Part shown: positions 15,106 through 23,860 of the stretch, piece after piece
Layout: every line of letters begins with the position of its first letter
Numbering within the stretch: the stretch's first letter is position 1
Assembly: GCF_900142715.1 (NCBI RefSeq)
Contig: NZ_FRBX01000002.1
Coordinates: 124,001-188,000, forward strand
DNA length: 64,000 bases
Reading direction: 5' to 3'
Source: Flavobacterium pectinovorum
GTDB taxonomy: Bacteria > Bacteroidota > Bacteroidia > Flavobacteriales > Flavobacteriaceae
Notes under the pieces: model-generated
Databases searched by the model: none
The model's input: the letters and a program-made list of their open reading frames with translations, nothing else
Told to the model about the DNA's origin: nothing
Position numbers and translations under genes: made by a program

Positions 15106-17166
15106 TTACCAGATTTTAACTCGTTTCTCTGGTTCAATATACATTTTATCTCCTTTTTTGATTCCGAATGCCTGATAAAAAACATCCACATTCTGAATAG
15201 GAACAATTGCTCTGTACATTCCCGGCGAATGCGGATCTGTTTTTACCTGATTCTTAATAGCTTCGTCTCTTGATTTTGTTCTCCAAACCGTAGCCCATGA
15301 AATAAAGAAACGCTGTTCCGGAGTAAATCCGTCAATTAAACCCGGATTTCCATTTTCTTTCAGGTACAATTGCAAACCATCATAAGCAGCATTCACTCCT
15401 CCCAAATCACCAATGTTTTCGCCTAACGTAAATTTACCATCAACATGAATTCCCGGTAACGGTTCCAAGGCACTGTATTGATTAGCAAGAGCCGTTCCTA
15501 ATTCTGTAAATTGTTTTAAATCATCAGCCGTCCACCAGTCAACAAGATTTCCATCTGCGTTGTAACGTGCACCCGAATCATCAAAACCATGTGAGATTTC
15601 ATGCCCGATAACAGCACCAATTCCACCATAATTTACTGCTTCATCAGCCTGGTAATTATAGAATGGCGGTTGTAAAATAGCTGCAGGAAACACAATCTCA
15701 TTGTATGATGGATTGTAATAAGCATTTACAGTTTGTGGAGACATTCCCCACTCCGTTTTATCAACCGGTTTTCCTAATTTAGCAACACTTTCCTGATAAC
15801 TCCATTTTGATGCATTTTTTATATTATCAAAATAGGTTCCTCCTTCACTAACATTTTTTATTTCTAATGCTGAATAGTCTTTCCATTTATCAGGATAACC
15901 AATCTTAATCGTGATTTTATTTAATTTTTGAATCGCTTTTTCTTTGGTTTCTTTAGACATCCAAGGCAAGGCGTTGATACGATTTTGATAAGCCAAAATC
16001 ACATTCTGAATCATTTTTTGTGCTTTCTCTTTTGCTTCAGCAGGAAACAATTTCTCAACATACAGTTTTCCTAAAGCTTCACCGGTAGTCTGATTGATTA
16101 CTTGTAGCGCTAATTCTTCTCTCGGACGTTGCTTTAAGGCTCCTGTTAATGTTTTTCCGTAGAAATCAAAATTTGCATTTTCAATTTCTGTCGTTAAAGT
16201 TGATGTAGATTTATTTAATGCACACCATTTTAGATATTCTTTCCAGTCTGCTACTTTTTTTTCTGTGAAAGTTTTTTCCAAAGCTGCCATATAACGTGGC
16301 TGCTGCACATTTACTGTATCGAGTTTTGCCATTCCAATTCCGGCAAAATATTTATCCCATTGAATCGAAGGTGTAGTTTTCTTTAAATCAGCAATAGCAG
16401 TTGGGTTGTATTGTTTTCTGCGATCTCTGCGCTCCACACGATCCAGTCTTGGAGCAGACATTTCAGTTTCAAGAGCCAAAATTTGTTTTGCACTTTCTTT
16501 TGCCTTTGCAGGAGATTCTCCTATAAACTGCATCATTCGGGCAATATGAAGTTCATATTTTTCACGTTTTTCTTTAGAGTCTTTATCATCAGAATTGTAA
16601 TAATCCTTATCTGATAATCCCAAACGTCCCGGACTAATATTTACAGCATAAACATTACTGTTTTTTGCATTTGCTCCAATGTAAATACTAAAGAAACCAA
16701 TTCCTCCCTGAGGTTCCATTTCTATTAAGAAATTTTGCAAATCGGCAACGTTTTTAATAGCGTCAATTTTCTTTAAATAAGGCTGAAGCGGCGTAACTCC
16801 TCTTTTATTTCTGCCAACTGTATCAAGAATCGTATTGTATAAAGCAACCGCTTTTCCCTGATCTGTATTTGATTTGTATTTAGGATCTTTGGAAGCTTCT
16901 TTTAAAATAGCCAATGAATTATCATCTGTTCGTTGACGCAATTCATTAAAACTCCCCCAGGAAGTTCGATCACTCGGAATTTCGGTTTTATCCAACCAGG
17001 TTCCGTTTACGTAACGAAAAAAGTCTTCTCCCGGACTAATTTTAGTATTCATGTATGAAACATTAATTCCAGGTTCGGTGGTATTTGCCTTTTGAGCCTT
17101 AACTGCTGTTAATGATAACATTGCCGAAAAAGCACAAAATAATGGTTTGCTAAGTTGCTTATTCAT
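15106..17166 (-). CDS. M13 family zinc metallopeptidase (neprilysin/PepO-like)
   Basis: A 686-residue exported endopeptidase. Seen: an N-terminal signal peptide ending near VKAQ, the M13 N-terminal region with ISPGEDFFRYVNGTWL, NAYYNPSYNEIVFPAAILQ, the zinc motif His522-Glu523-x-x-His526 in VIGHEISHGFDD, the third ligand Glu583 in ENIGDLGG, and the C-terminal substrate segment RAIVPIQNVDVFYQAFGI ending in W. Full family length. The start is the ATG at 17166; the in-frame upstream ATG at 17199 lies inside a -7 promoter box. It is monocistronic, with a terminator downstream. The role is periplasmic or surface peptide digestion. Confidence 0.95.
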   Translation of the reverse strand: MNKQLSKPLFCAFSAMLSLTAVKAQKANTTEPGINVSYMNTKISPGEDFFRYVNGTWLDKTEIPSDRTSWGSFNELRQRTDDNSLAILKEASKDPKYKSNTDQGKAVALYNTILDTVGRNKRGVTPLQPYLKKIDAIKNVADLQNFLIEMEPQGGIGFFSIYIGANAKNSNVYAVNISPGRLGLSDKDYYNSDDKDSKEKREKYELHIARMMQFIGESPAKAKESAKQILALETEMSAPRLDRVERRDRRKQYNPTAIADLKKTTPSIQWDKYFAGIGMAKLDTVNVQQPRYMAALEKTFTEKKVADWKEYLKWCALNKSTSTLTTEIENANFDFYGKTLTGALKQRPREELALQVINQTTGEALGKLYVEKLFPAEAKEKAQKMIQNVILAYQNRINALPWMSKETKEKAIQKLNKITIKIGYPDKWKDYSALEIKNVSEGGTYFDNIKNASKWSYQESVAKLGKPVDKTEWGMSPQTVNAYYNPSYNEIVFPAAILQPPFYNYQADEAVNYGGIGAVIGHEISHGFDDSGARYNADGNLVDWWTADDLKQFTELGTALANQYSALEPLPGIHVDGKFTLGENIGDLGGVNAAYDGLQLYLKENGNPGLIDGFTPEQRFFISWATVWRTKSRDEAIKNQVKTDPHSPGMYRAIVPIQNVDVFYQAFGIKKGDKMYIEPEKRVKIW

Positions 17167-17192
17167 TTTTGTGTATGTTTTTAGTCTATCTA

Positions 17193-17200
17193 CAAACATA
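17193..17200 (-). promoter_or_regulatory. Putative -7 box of the M13 peptidase gene
   Basis: Read on the minus strand the bases are TATGTTTG, matching TAnnTTTG, 26 bases upstream of the chosen ATG. A TTTG (17213-17216 complement) lies 12 bases further upstream, closer than the usual spacing, so the -33 element is uncertain. Confidence 0.4.
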
Positions 17201-17365
17201 TTGCTATTATTTCAAACTTTATGTTAAAATTACGCGATAATCTATCGTAAGTTTTTTAATGCAAATAATTCATCTGTTTCAGCAAATAAATTCATGAATA
17301 AATCTTTTCATTTTGAAGTTTAATTGAATTTGTTTTTGGAATATTTGTCTGAAGAATTAATCAAA

Positions 17366-18292
17366 ATGAAAGCAAAAATTCAAAATGCATTTTCGGGAAA
17401 AATTGAAGCCATCGGACTTCCGATTCTGGCTGTATGCTGGGTGAGTTTCTTTTGGGGAACAACTTGGCTTGCCTCAAAAGAAGGCGTAAAACACATGCCG
17501 GGTTTGCAACTTGCTACTATTCGTCAGTTTTTAGGCGGGATTTTATACATCGTTTATTTTATCCTGAAAAAAGAACCATGGCCAAAAGGCAAACAATGGC
17601 GGACCATTCTGGTTTTGGCAATTTTGAATTTTGCTTTAAGCAATGGATTAAGTACCTGGGGTGTAAAATATATCAGCAGCGGATTAGGCGCCATTATAAG
17701 TGCGATATTTCCAATCTGGATTATCATGATTAATTTTTTTCATGGTGAAAGAATTGCAAAATTGGCCGTAACGGGAATTTTAATATGCTTTGGCGGAATT
17801 TGTATTATTTTCATCGACCATCTGGGAGACTTCTTTAAGGCAGATTTTCAATTCGGGATTATCTTAACTATTGTTTCGACAATAACATGGGCTTTCGGGA
17901 TTTTACATACTAAGAAAAAAGCGGCAAGTTTTAATCCGTATTTTAGTTTGGGGTTGCAAATGTTTATTTCGAGTATTATACTTTTGGTTATTACAGAAGC
18001 TTCGGGAACTAATATTCCTTTGAGTGAAATTCCATCAGAATCCTGGTTTTCTATTGGCTATCTGGTTATTATCGGTTCAGTTTTAACTTTTATTGCTTTT
18101 ATATATTCGCTGCAGCATCTTCCAACAGAAATTAGCAGTATTTATGTTTACATTAATCCAATTGTGGCGATGGTTTTAGGCGCTATTATTTTCGGCGAAA
18201 GCCTAACTTCTGCCATTGCTGTAGGCGTTGTTGTTACTTTGATTGGATTGTATCTTGTAAATAAATCTATCAGAAAAACTAAAGTAAAATGA
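17366..18292 (+). CDS. EamA-family (DMT superfamily) membrane transporter
   Basis: A 308-residue protein with about ten transmembrane helices arranged as two EamA repeats. The first begins AVCWVSFFWGTTWLA and the second around FQFGIILTIVSTITWAFG. The last helices end AVGVVVTLIGLYLVNKS, followed by a basic tail. These are the marks of drug/metabolite exporters such as RhaT/YdcZ relatives. The substrate cannot be deduced. The ATG at 17366 is preferred over a TTG at 17324. An imperfect inverted repeat lies just after the stop codon. Confidence 0.9.
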   Translation: MKAKIQNAFSGKIEAIGLPILAVCWVSFFWGTTWLASKEGVKHMPGLQLATIRQFLGGILYIVYFILKKEPWPKGKQWRTILVLAILNFALSNGLSTWGVKYISSGLGAIISAIFPIWIIMINFFHGERIAKLAVTGILICFGGICIIFIDHLGDFFKADFQFGIILTIVSTITWAFGILHTKKKAASFNPYFSLGLQMFISSIILLVITEASGTNIPLSEIPSESWFSIGYLVIIGSVLTFIAFIYSLQHLPTEISSIYVYINPIVAMVLGAIIFGESLTSAIAVGVVVTLIGLYLVNKSIRKTKVK

Positions 18293-18297
18293 ATCGC

Positions 18298-18349
18298 CAC
18301 GAATTCACGAATTAAATTTATAATCTAAAATAACATTCGCGAATTCGTG
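18298..18349. repeat. Inverted repeat after the EamA gene
   Basis: The arms at 18298-18312 (CACGAATTCACGAAT) and 18335-18349 (ATTCGCGAATTCGTG) match at 14 of 15 positions around a 22-base loop. It has no strong T-run, so it may be a weak terminator or one of the short interspersed repeats seen in this genome. Confidence 0.6.
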
Positions 18350-18407
18350 ACCAACTATACAGCTGTTAAAAAGAGTTATAATTACAGTTTTTAAAAAGTG
18401 CTTTTTG

Positions 18408-18415
18408 TATTTTTG
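18408..18415 (+). promoter_or_regulatory. Putative -7 box of the SCO gene
   Basis: TATTTTTG matches TAnnTTTG and sits 15 bases upstream of the ATG at 18431. The in-frame GTG at 18398 precedes the box and is therefore an unlikely start. Confidence 0.4.
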
Positions 18416-18430
18416 CGACAAATTATTTTT

Positions 18431-19096
18431 ATGAAATCGTTTCTTTATAAATACCGCAAATTCTTTATTGTTTTAATTCTTTTTTCGGTTGTCACTATAT
18501 CCCTATTTTATTCGGCTTTAAAGCCACAAAAAACTTTACCAATTTACAATCCGGCCGATGTAAACCCAGAATTGGTTGATAGCACTGTTCAGTACAAAAG
18601 CAAATATCATACAATTGCTGATTTTTCTTTTGTGAATCAAAACGGCGATACGATTACTCAGAAAAATTACGAGGGAAAAATTTATGTTGCTGATTTCTTC
18701 TTTACAACCTGCGGATCTATTTGTCCAAAAATGACAACCAATCTTGAAGAAGTTCAAAAAGCGGTTTTGAATAATCCAAAAGTAATGTTATTGTCCCATA
18801 CCGTTTTCCCGGAAGTTGACAGTATTCCGGTTTTAAAAGAGTATGCTATAAAACATCATGTTGTAGACAGTAAATGGAATTTGGTTACCGGCGATAAAAA
18901 AGATATTTATACGATGGCACGAAAATCGTATTTGGCTGTAAAATTGGGCAGACCAGATCAACTTTATGATATGGTGCATACAGAGAATTTTGTTCTGGTA
19001 GATCAAAAACGTCGTGTTCGCGGATTTTATGACGGAACAAACAAAGAAGAAATGAAACGTCTTTTGGAAGACATTGATTTCTTGTCTAAAGAGTAA
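18431..19096 (+). CDS. SCO1/SenC family protein
   Basis: A 221-residue membrane-anchored thioredoxin-fold protein. It has one N-terminal membrane helix (FFIVLILFSVVTISLFYSAL), then the copper-binding or redox pair Cys94/Cys98 in FFFTTCGSICPKM, and a later His in DMVHTENFVLVD at the place of the third copper ligand. SCO proteins deliver copper to the CuA site of cytochrome c oxidase or act as thiol reductants. No oxidase subunits lie nearby. The ATG at 18431 is chosen on promoter position and on the N-terminal basic residues before the helix. Confidence 0.93.
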   Translation: MKSFLYKYRKFFIVLILFSVVTISLFYSALKPQKTLPIYNPADVNPELVDSTVQYKSKYHTIADFSFVNQNGDTITQKNYEGKIYVADFFFTTCGSICPKMTTNLEEVQKAVLNNPKVMLLSHTVFPEVDSIPVLKEYAIKHHVVDSKWNLVTGDKKDIYTMARKSYLAVKLGRPDQLYDMVHTENFVLVDQKRRVRGFYDGTNKEEMKRLLEDIDFLSKE

Positions 19097-19144
19097 AATC
19101 CCTTATTTTTAGAAAGATTTAGCATATTCAAAAGTGTTAAATAC

Positions 19145-19174
19145 CTTGCAATAAAGAATTATTGCCTACTTTTG
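19145..19174 (+). promoter_or_regulatory. Promoter of the feoAB operon
   Basis: CTTG at 19145-19148 and TACTTTTG at 19167-19174 are separated by 18 bases. This agrees with the Bacteroidota -33 TTTG / -7 TAnnTTTG layout with one mismatch. It lies about 25 bases upstream of the feoA start. I could not identify a Fur box. Confidence 0.55.
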
Positions 19175-19199
19175 TAATCTAAATTCAATCTAAATAAGC

Positions 19200-19439
19200 T
19201 TGCAAAATACAATACATACTCTGAAAAAAGGCGAGAAAGCCATTATCAAAGATTTTGATATCGATCTTATTCCTCTAAAATTATTAGAAATGGGTTGTTT
19301 GCCGGGCAACTTAGTCGAATTACTTCAAATTGCTCCTTTTGGAGATCCTTTATATCTTGACATTAATGGCTCGCATGTTGCGATTCGTGTTGAAACTGCT
19401 CGTGAAATTGAAGTTGAACTTATCAAAACCAATTTATAA
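19200..19439 (+). CDS. feoA: Ferrous iron transport protein A
   Basis: A 79-residue SH3-like FeoA, which works with FeoB in Fe2+ uptake on the cytoplasmic side. Seen: the family core IPLKLLEMGCLPGNLVELLQIAPFGDPLYLDINGSHVAIR in pieces typical of the fold. No ATG lies near the expected N-terminus, so the start appears to be the TTG at 19200, directly after AAATAAGC. It overlaps feoB by one base (TAATG), so the two are translationally coupled. Confidence 0.92.
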   Translation: MQNTIHTLKKGEKAIIKDFDIDLIPLKLLEMGCLPGNLVELLQIAPFGDPLYLDINGSHVAIRVETAREIEVELIKTNL

Positions 19440-21538
19440 TGAGCATTCAAAATATTAATGTTGCCCTTATCGGAAATCCCAACACGGGAAAAACTTCTGT
19501 TTTCAATCAGCTTACCGGTTTAAATCAACAAGTTGGAAATTATCCCGGAATTACGGTTGAGAAAAAAATTGGTTTCTGCAAATTACCTCACAACATAAAA
19601 GCCAATATTCTGGATTTGCCCGGAACGTATAGTTTGAATGCCAGCTCAATGGATGAAAGTGTTGTAATTGAACTTTTGCTAAACAAAAACGATAAATTAT
19701 ATCCGGATGTAGCAGTTGTTGTAACAGATGTTGAAAATCTGAAACGAAATTTACTGATTTACACCCAAATTAAAGACCTTGAGATTCCGACGATTTTAGT
19801 CATTAATATGTCTGATCGTATGGAAAGAAAAGGAATTACTTTAGATATTCCGTATCTGGAAGAAAAACTAAAAACCAAAATTGCTCTTGTAAGTTCGCGC
19901 AAAGGTTTGGGAATTGACAATTTAAAAGAATTAATTGTTTCCTATAAAACCATTCCTCACGAAGCTTGTTTAAATGCATCGGTTATTGATCCTGAATATT
20001 TTCAAAAATTACAGCATGCTTTTCCCAATCAGCTTATTTACAAATTATGGCTGGTTATTACGCAGGATGTAAATTTTTCGAATTTAGACAGAAATGAAAT
20101 TCGAAGCACTTTTACCAAATCTAATTCTGAGTTAAAACGCTTACAGCAAAAAGAAACCATCAAAAGATATCAGTTTATCAATGATGTTTTAAAAGAAGGT
20201 TTAAAAGTTGATGCTTCGATGGCAAAAGACTTTAGAGCAAAACTGGATCGTGTACTAACCCATAAATTTTGGGGTTATTTTATTTTCCTTGCTATTTTAT
20301 TTATCATATTCCAATCCATTTTTAGCTGGTCAACAATTCCTATGGATTTTATCGACAGCACTTTTGCTTCATTAAGCAGTTGGGTTGCCGCAGAATTACC
20401 AAGCGGTATTTTAACCGATTTACTTTCGCAGGGAATTATTCCGGGAATTGGCGGTGTTATTATTTTCATTCCGCAAATTGCGTTTTTGTTTCTGTTTATT
20501 TCAATTTTGGAAGAAAGCGGATATATGAGCCGCGTGGTTTTCCTGATGGATAAGATCATGCGTAAATTTGGACTATCGGGAAAAAGTGTTGTTCCGTTAA
20601 TTTCAGGAACTGCATGTGCGATTCCGGCAATTATGGCTACCAGAAATATTGAAAACTGGAAAGAACGCCTTATTACGATCTTAGTAACACCATTCACGAC
20701 TTGTTCTGCCAGATTACCTGTTTACGCGATTATTATTTCACTTGTAATTCCTAATGAGCGTGTTTTGGGAATTTTGAATATGCAGGGATTATCGTTGATG
20801 TTATTGTACTTACTTGGATTTGGAACAGCAATACTATCGGCTTATATTTTAAATAAAATTTTAAAACTCGATAATAAAACATATTTCGTTGTTGAAATGC
20901 CTAGTTATAAATTACCGCTTTTCAAGAACGTTGGAATTAATGTTGTCGAAAAAACCAAAGCCTTTATTGTTGGTGCGGGTAAAATCATTCTTGCGATATC
21001 TGTTATTTTATGGTTTTTGGCTTCATACGGTCCCGGAAAAGATTTTAACGAGGCTGAAACTATCGTAAAAGAAAGGTTTGTAAATAAGCCTTTAAATGAA
21101 GTTGAATTCGAAAACGAAGTTGCTTCCCAAAAATTAGAGAATTCTTATATCGGAATTATGGGTAAAGCGATAGAGCCGGCAATTTCTCCTTTGGGTTACG
21201 ATTGGAAAATCGGAATTGCGATTATCAGTTCGTTTGCGGCACGTGAAGTTTTTGTGGGAACATTGGCTACGATTTATAGTGTTGGAGACAGTGATAATGA
21301 AACTACTATAAAAAGCAAAATGCAAAAAGAAGTCAATCCTCAAACAGGAGAAAAGATTTTCAATTTTGCTTCCGGAATTTCATTATTGCTATTTTACGCT
21401 TTTGCTATGCAATGTGCCAGTACGCTTGCGGTGACAAAAAAAGAAACCAATTCATGGAAATGGCCTGCAATGCAGCTTGTTTTAATGAGTGGTCTGGCTT
21501 ACTTTGTTGCGCTTTTGGCGTATCAACTTTTAAAATAA
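19439..21538 (+). CDS. feoB: Ferrous iron transporter B
   Basis: A 699-residue Fe2+ permease with an N-terminal G domain. Seen: the P-loop GNPNTGKT at residues 12-19, NYPGITVEKK (G2), LDLPGTYSL (G3, Asp59), and NMSD at 123-126 (G4). A helical spacer follows, then about eight or more membrane helices from residue 275, including the gate motifs ESGYMSRVVFLMDKIM and GFGTAILSAYI, and SGTACAIPAIMATR. It imports ferrous iron across the inner membrane, which suits a chromosome segment rich in haem and diiron enzymes. It is followed at 6 bases by a small Cys-rich partner gene. Confidence 0.97.
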   Translation: MSIQNINVALIGNPNTGKTSVFNQLTGLNQQVGNYPGITVEKKIGFCKLPHNIKANILDLPGTYSLNASSMDESVVIELLLNKNDKLYPDVAVVVTDVENLKRNLLIYTQIKDLEIPTILVINMSDRMERKGITLDIPYLEEKLKTKIALVSSRKGLGIDNLKELIVSYKTIPHEACLNASVIDPEYFQKLQHAFPNQLIYKLWLVITQDVNFSNLDRNEIRSTFTKSNSELKRLQQKETIKRYQFINDVLKEGLKVDASMAKDFRAKLDRVLTHKFWGYFIFLAILFIIFQSIFSWSTIPMDFIDSTFASLSSWVAAELPSGILTDLLSQGIIPGIGGVIIFIPQIAFLFLFISILEESGYMSRVVFLMDKIMRKFGLSGKSVVPLISGTACAIPAIMATRNIENWKERLITILVTPFTTCSARLPVYAIIISLVIPNERVLGILNMQGLSLMLLYLLGFGTAILSAYILNKILKLDNKTYFVVEMPSYKLPLFKNVGINVVEKTKAFIVGAGKIILAISVILWFLASYGPGKDFNEAETIVKERFVNKPLNEVEFENEVASQKLENSYIGIMGKAIEPAISPLGYDWKIGIAIISSFAAREVFVGTLATIYSVGDSDNETTIKSKMQKEVNPQTGEKIFNFASGISLLLFYAFAMQCASTLAVTKKETNSWKWPAMQLVLMSGLAYFVALLAYQLLK

Positions 21539-21544
21539 ACTGCC

Positions 21545-21667
21545 ATGATACAGGAAATTATCGCTTTTGTAATATTATTTATTGCCGTTGCTTTCTTAGT
21601 TAAAAAGTTCTTTTGGAAATCTAAAAAGAAAAAAGATTGTGGTGACGGAAACTGTGGATGTTCTTAG
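21545..21667 (+). CDS. FeoB-associated Cys-rich membrane protein
   Basis: A 40-residue peptide starting 6 bases after the feoB stop. It has one membrane helix (IIAFVILFIAVAFLVKKFF), a strongly basic stretch WKSKKKK, and a Cys-rich end DCGDGNCGCS with three Cys. This is the build of the FeoB_associated family, small proteins linked to FeoB operons and sometimes compared with FeoC. The Cys residues could bind Fe2+ or a cluster on the cytoplasmic side; that is inference. Confidence 0.85.
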   Translation: MIQEIIAFVILFIAVAFLVKKFFWKSKKKKDCGDGNCGCS

Positions 21668-21803
21668 AAAAGGTTCTAAGCTTTCTTCTTATGCTAAAAT
21701 TGCAAAAATAACTTGCCTTTTTTTGATACAATAAAGTCCTTAACTCACTTTTTATCAACTCAATATCTTTTAAATTTGATCCATTAATTCAAATTTTAAA
21801 GAA

Positions 21804-21923
21804 ATGACAGATTTTGATAAAAGTGAGATTATTAGAGACAATAGAGTTACACGATTATTGTGGTTTTCAATAGGGTTTATTTGTGCAGTTGCGGTTTCGT
21901 ATTTTATTATGAAACATCAATAA
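21804..21923 (+). CDS. Small single-pass membrane protein, unknown
   Basis: A 39-residue ORF, MTDFDKSEIIRDNRVTRLLW then a membrane helix (FSIGFICAVAVSYFIM) and KHQ. A -7-type box TAAATTTG lies at 21771-21778, 25 bases upstream, and TTTTAAAGAA precedes the ATG. No family is recognised. The acidic-basic N-terminus with one helix suggests a membrane microprotein or a subunit of a larger complex. It stands alone between the feo operon and a convergent HD gene. Confidence 0.5.
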   Translation: MTDFDKSEIIRDNRVTRLLWFSIGFICAVAVSYFIMKHQ

Positions 21924-21965
21924 CAACAAAAACTAAAACTCAATACCGGGATTGAATACTAAAAA

Positions 21966-22619
21966 TTACTTCACTCCTTCCCACTCCGCATAAAATTGTG
22001 CCAGGAAAGATTCCATAAAACGATGTCTTTCTGCGGCAATTTGTTTTCCGGTTTCGGTATTCATTTTACTGGATAACAATAAAAGCTTTTCGTAAAAATG
22101 ATTTATAGTTGGAGCATTATTCTTTTTGTACTCTTCTTTGGTCATATTGGTTACTGGCGCAATTTCAGGATCATATAAAGTCCTGTTCTTAAATCCTCCG
22201 TAATTGAAAGCTCTTGCAACACCAATTGCCCCAATTGCATCTAAACGATCTGCATCCTGAACAATGTCTAATTCTATTGAAGAAAATTTCTTTTCGAAAT
22301 TTCCGCCTTTATACGAGATATTTTCAATGATGTTTACAACATGCTGGATAATCTCTTCAGATACATTTTCGGATTCAAGAAACAAACGGGCCGTTCTTGG
22401 ACCGATGGTTTCATCTCCATTGTGAAATTTACTATCTGCAATATCATGAAGTAAAGCTCCTAATTGAACTACCATCAAATCACAATCTGTACCTTTTGCA
22501 ATTAAAAGTGCATTTTTATAAACGCGTTCGATATGAAACCAGTCGTGTCCGCCTTCGGCACCATTTAATTTTTCTTTTACGAATGCAATTGTTTTGTTTA
22601 TTAGATCTGGGTTATTCAT
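21966..22619 (-). CDS. HD-domain phosphohydrolase
   Basis: A 217-residue HD-superfamily hydrolase of the YedJ type. Seen: an N-terminal His in GGHDWFHIERVYKNA, the HD pair His58-Asp59 in LLHDIADSKFHNGD, and the distal Asp in VQDADRLDAIGAIGVAR, which together form the metal site. Members hydrolyse phosphate esters or nucleotides; the real substrate is unknown. It is transcribed toward the 39-residue ORF and is monocistronic by spacing. Confidence 0.88.
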   Translation of the reverse strand: MNNPDLINKTIAFVKEKLNGAEGGHDWFHIERVYKNALLIAKGTDCDLMVVQLGALLHDIADSKFHNGDETIGPRTARLFLESENVSEEIIQHVVNIIENISYKGGNFEKKFSSIELDIVQDADRLDAIGAIGVARAFNYGGFKNRTLYDPEIAPVTNMTKEEYKKNNAPTINHFYEKLLLLSSKMNTETGKQIAAERHRFMESFLAQFYAEWEGVK

Positions 22620-22639
22620 AGTTGTTTTTGTATTGTGGA

Positions 22640-22682
22640 TGGCACACGGATGACGCGGATTTGAGCGGATTATCGCTGATTT
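22640..22682. repeat. Degenerate interspersed element, second copy
   Basis: The bases from CACACGGATGACGCGG to CGCTGATTT align with few changes and one indel to about 4615-4655 in the hemH-araC gap (CACACTGATTAAACGGG to CGCAGATTT). This suggests a low-copy interspersed repeat of about 40 bases of unknown nature. Confidence 0.4.
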
Positions 22683-22710
22683 ATTCTAATTATATTTTTT
22701 AAATAAAAAA

Positions 22711-22748
22711 TGTTGATTGTCAAAGCTTTCACACTTCAACAATCAACA
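22711..22748 (-). terminator. Hairpin terminator of the desaturase gene
   Basis: TGTTGATTGT (22711-22720) and ACAATCAACA (22739-22748) pair perfectly with an 18-base loop. On the minus strand the stem is followed by a T-run (complement of 22705-22710), as expected for a terminator after the desaturase stop at 22819. Confidence 0.55.
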
Positions 22749-22781
22749 ATATTTTTAATGTCAATATCAAAAATCAATTTT

Positions 22782-22816
22782 AATCTGAAATCAACAATCT
22801 AAAATCTAAAATCTAA
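22782..22816. repeat. Heptamer array AATCTAA x5
   Basis: AATCTGA, AATCAAC and three AATCTAA units are in strict 7-bp phase and end 2 bases from the desaturase stop codon. The unit is the same as in the array before hemB (13607-13648), although here the array lies at a 3' end. Confidence 0.7.
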
Positions 22817-22818
22817 AA

Positions 22819-23811
22819 TTATAATCTTGCTGGTTCTACCCATTTAAAGATATGAGACTCCTGCGGAATTACTAATCTTTCTGAGATTCTTGCCATACGA
22901 GCCGGTAATTTCATTAAGTAATCACGTGCTTTTTCGGCTTCATCTGTTAAACCGGTCATTTTATCAATTTCCCACTTATCCATTAATTTCTGCATGATAT
23001 CTACATAATCGCTTGCGGTATACACCCCAATACGTTGTGCTGAATCAGAAAATTGTTCGAAAGCAGAACTTATCTTTTGACCTGATTCTCTTAAAAAATG
23101 CGCTGGCATAACGATTTTTTGTTTCATCATATATTGAAACGCCAACATCATTTCGCTAGGATCTACTGCGAAAATACGAGTTACAAATTCGCTATATGCA
23201 TGATGGTGACGCATTTCGTCGCCTGCAATCATTTTACACATTTTAGACAATTTATTATCACCAAATTTCTTCGCCATTTGAGCTACTCTATTGTGTGATA
23301 CATAAGTTGCTAATTCCTGGAAACTAGTGTATACAAAGTTTTTGTATGGGTCAGATCCAGTTCCAATATCAAAACCGTCGTTGATTAAATGCTGCGTTGT
23401 CATTTCGATTTCACGCATATTTACACGACCGGACAAATACAAGTATTTATTTAATAAATCACCATGGCGGTTTTCTTCTCCGGTCCATTGTCTAATCCAT
23501 TTAGACCAGCCGTTCCCACCGTTTTCTATCTGATTTATTCCCTCTACATCCATCAACCACGATTCGTATGTTGGCAAAGCTTCTTCGGTAATGGTATCAC
23601 CCACAAGCGTAACCCAGAAATCATATGGCAATTCTTTGGCAATTTCACGTAATTCTCTAACCTCCTCAAAGAAATTATCTCCTTCAGAATTAGGCAGAAA
23701 ATCTGACGGCTGCCAAATTTTTTCTACTGGAATTAAATACTGTTCAACGAAACTATCCACGTTTTTTTCCAAAAACTGCATAACTTCTAATCTAATGTTT
23801 TTTATAGACAT
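22819..23811 (-). CDS. Acyl-ACP desaturase (soluble diiron, stearoyl-ACP desaturase family)
   Basis: A 330-residue soluble desaturase that introduces a double bond into an acyl chain carried on ACP, using O2 and ferredoxin. The two diiron ligand motifs are visible: GEENRHGDLL around residues 111-120, and GDEMRHHHAYSEF with Glu199 and His202. An earlier Glu lies in TYESWLMD. The family is the plant-plastid and actinobacterial type 2 fatty acid desaturase, also common in Bacteroidota. It sits upstream of a terminator and next to plsC, which fits membrane lipid synthesis. Confidence 0.94.
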   Translation of the reverse strand: MSIKNIRLEVMQFLEKNVDSFVEQYLIPVEKIWQPSDFLPNSEGDNFFEEVRELREIAKELPYDFWVTLVGDTITEEALPTYESWLMDVEGINQIENGGNGWSKWIRQWTGEENRHGDLLNKYLYLSGRVNMREIEMTTQHLINDGFDIGTGSDPYKNFVYTSFQELATYVSHNRVAQMAKKFGDNKLSKMCKMIAGDEMRHHHAYSEFVTRIFAVDPSEMMLAFQYMMKQKIVMPAHFLRESGQKISSAFEQFSDSAQRIGVYTASDYVDIMQKLMDKWEIDKMTGLTDEAEKARDYLMKLPARMARISERLVIPQESHIFKWVEPARL

Positions 23812-23860
23812 TACTAATTTAAGATTGGGATTTAAGTTTTAGTTTACTAAAAACGAAAAT

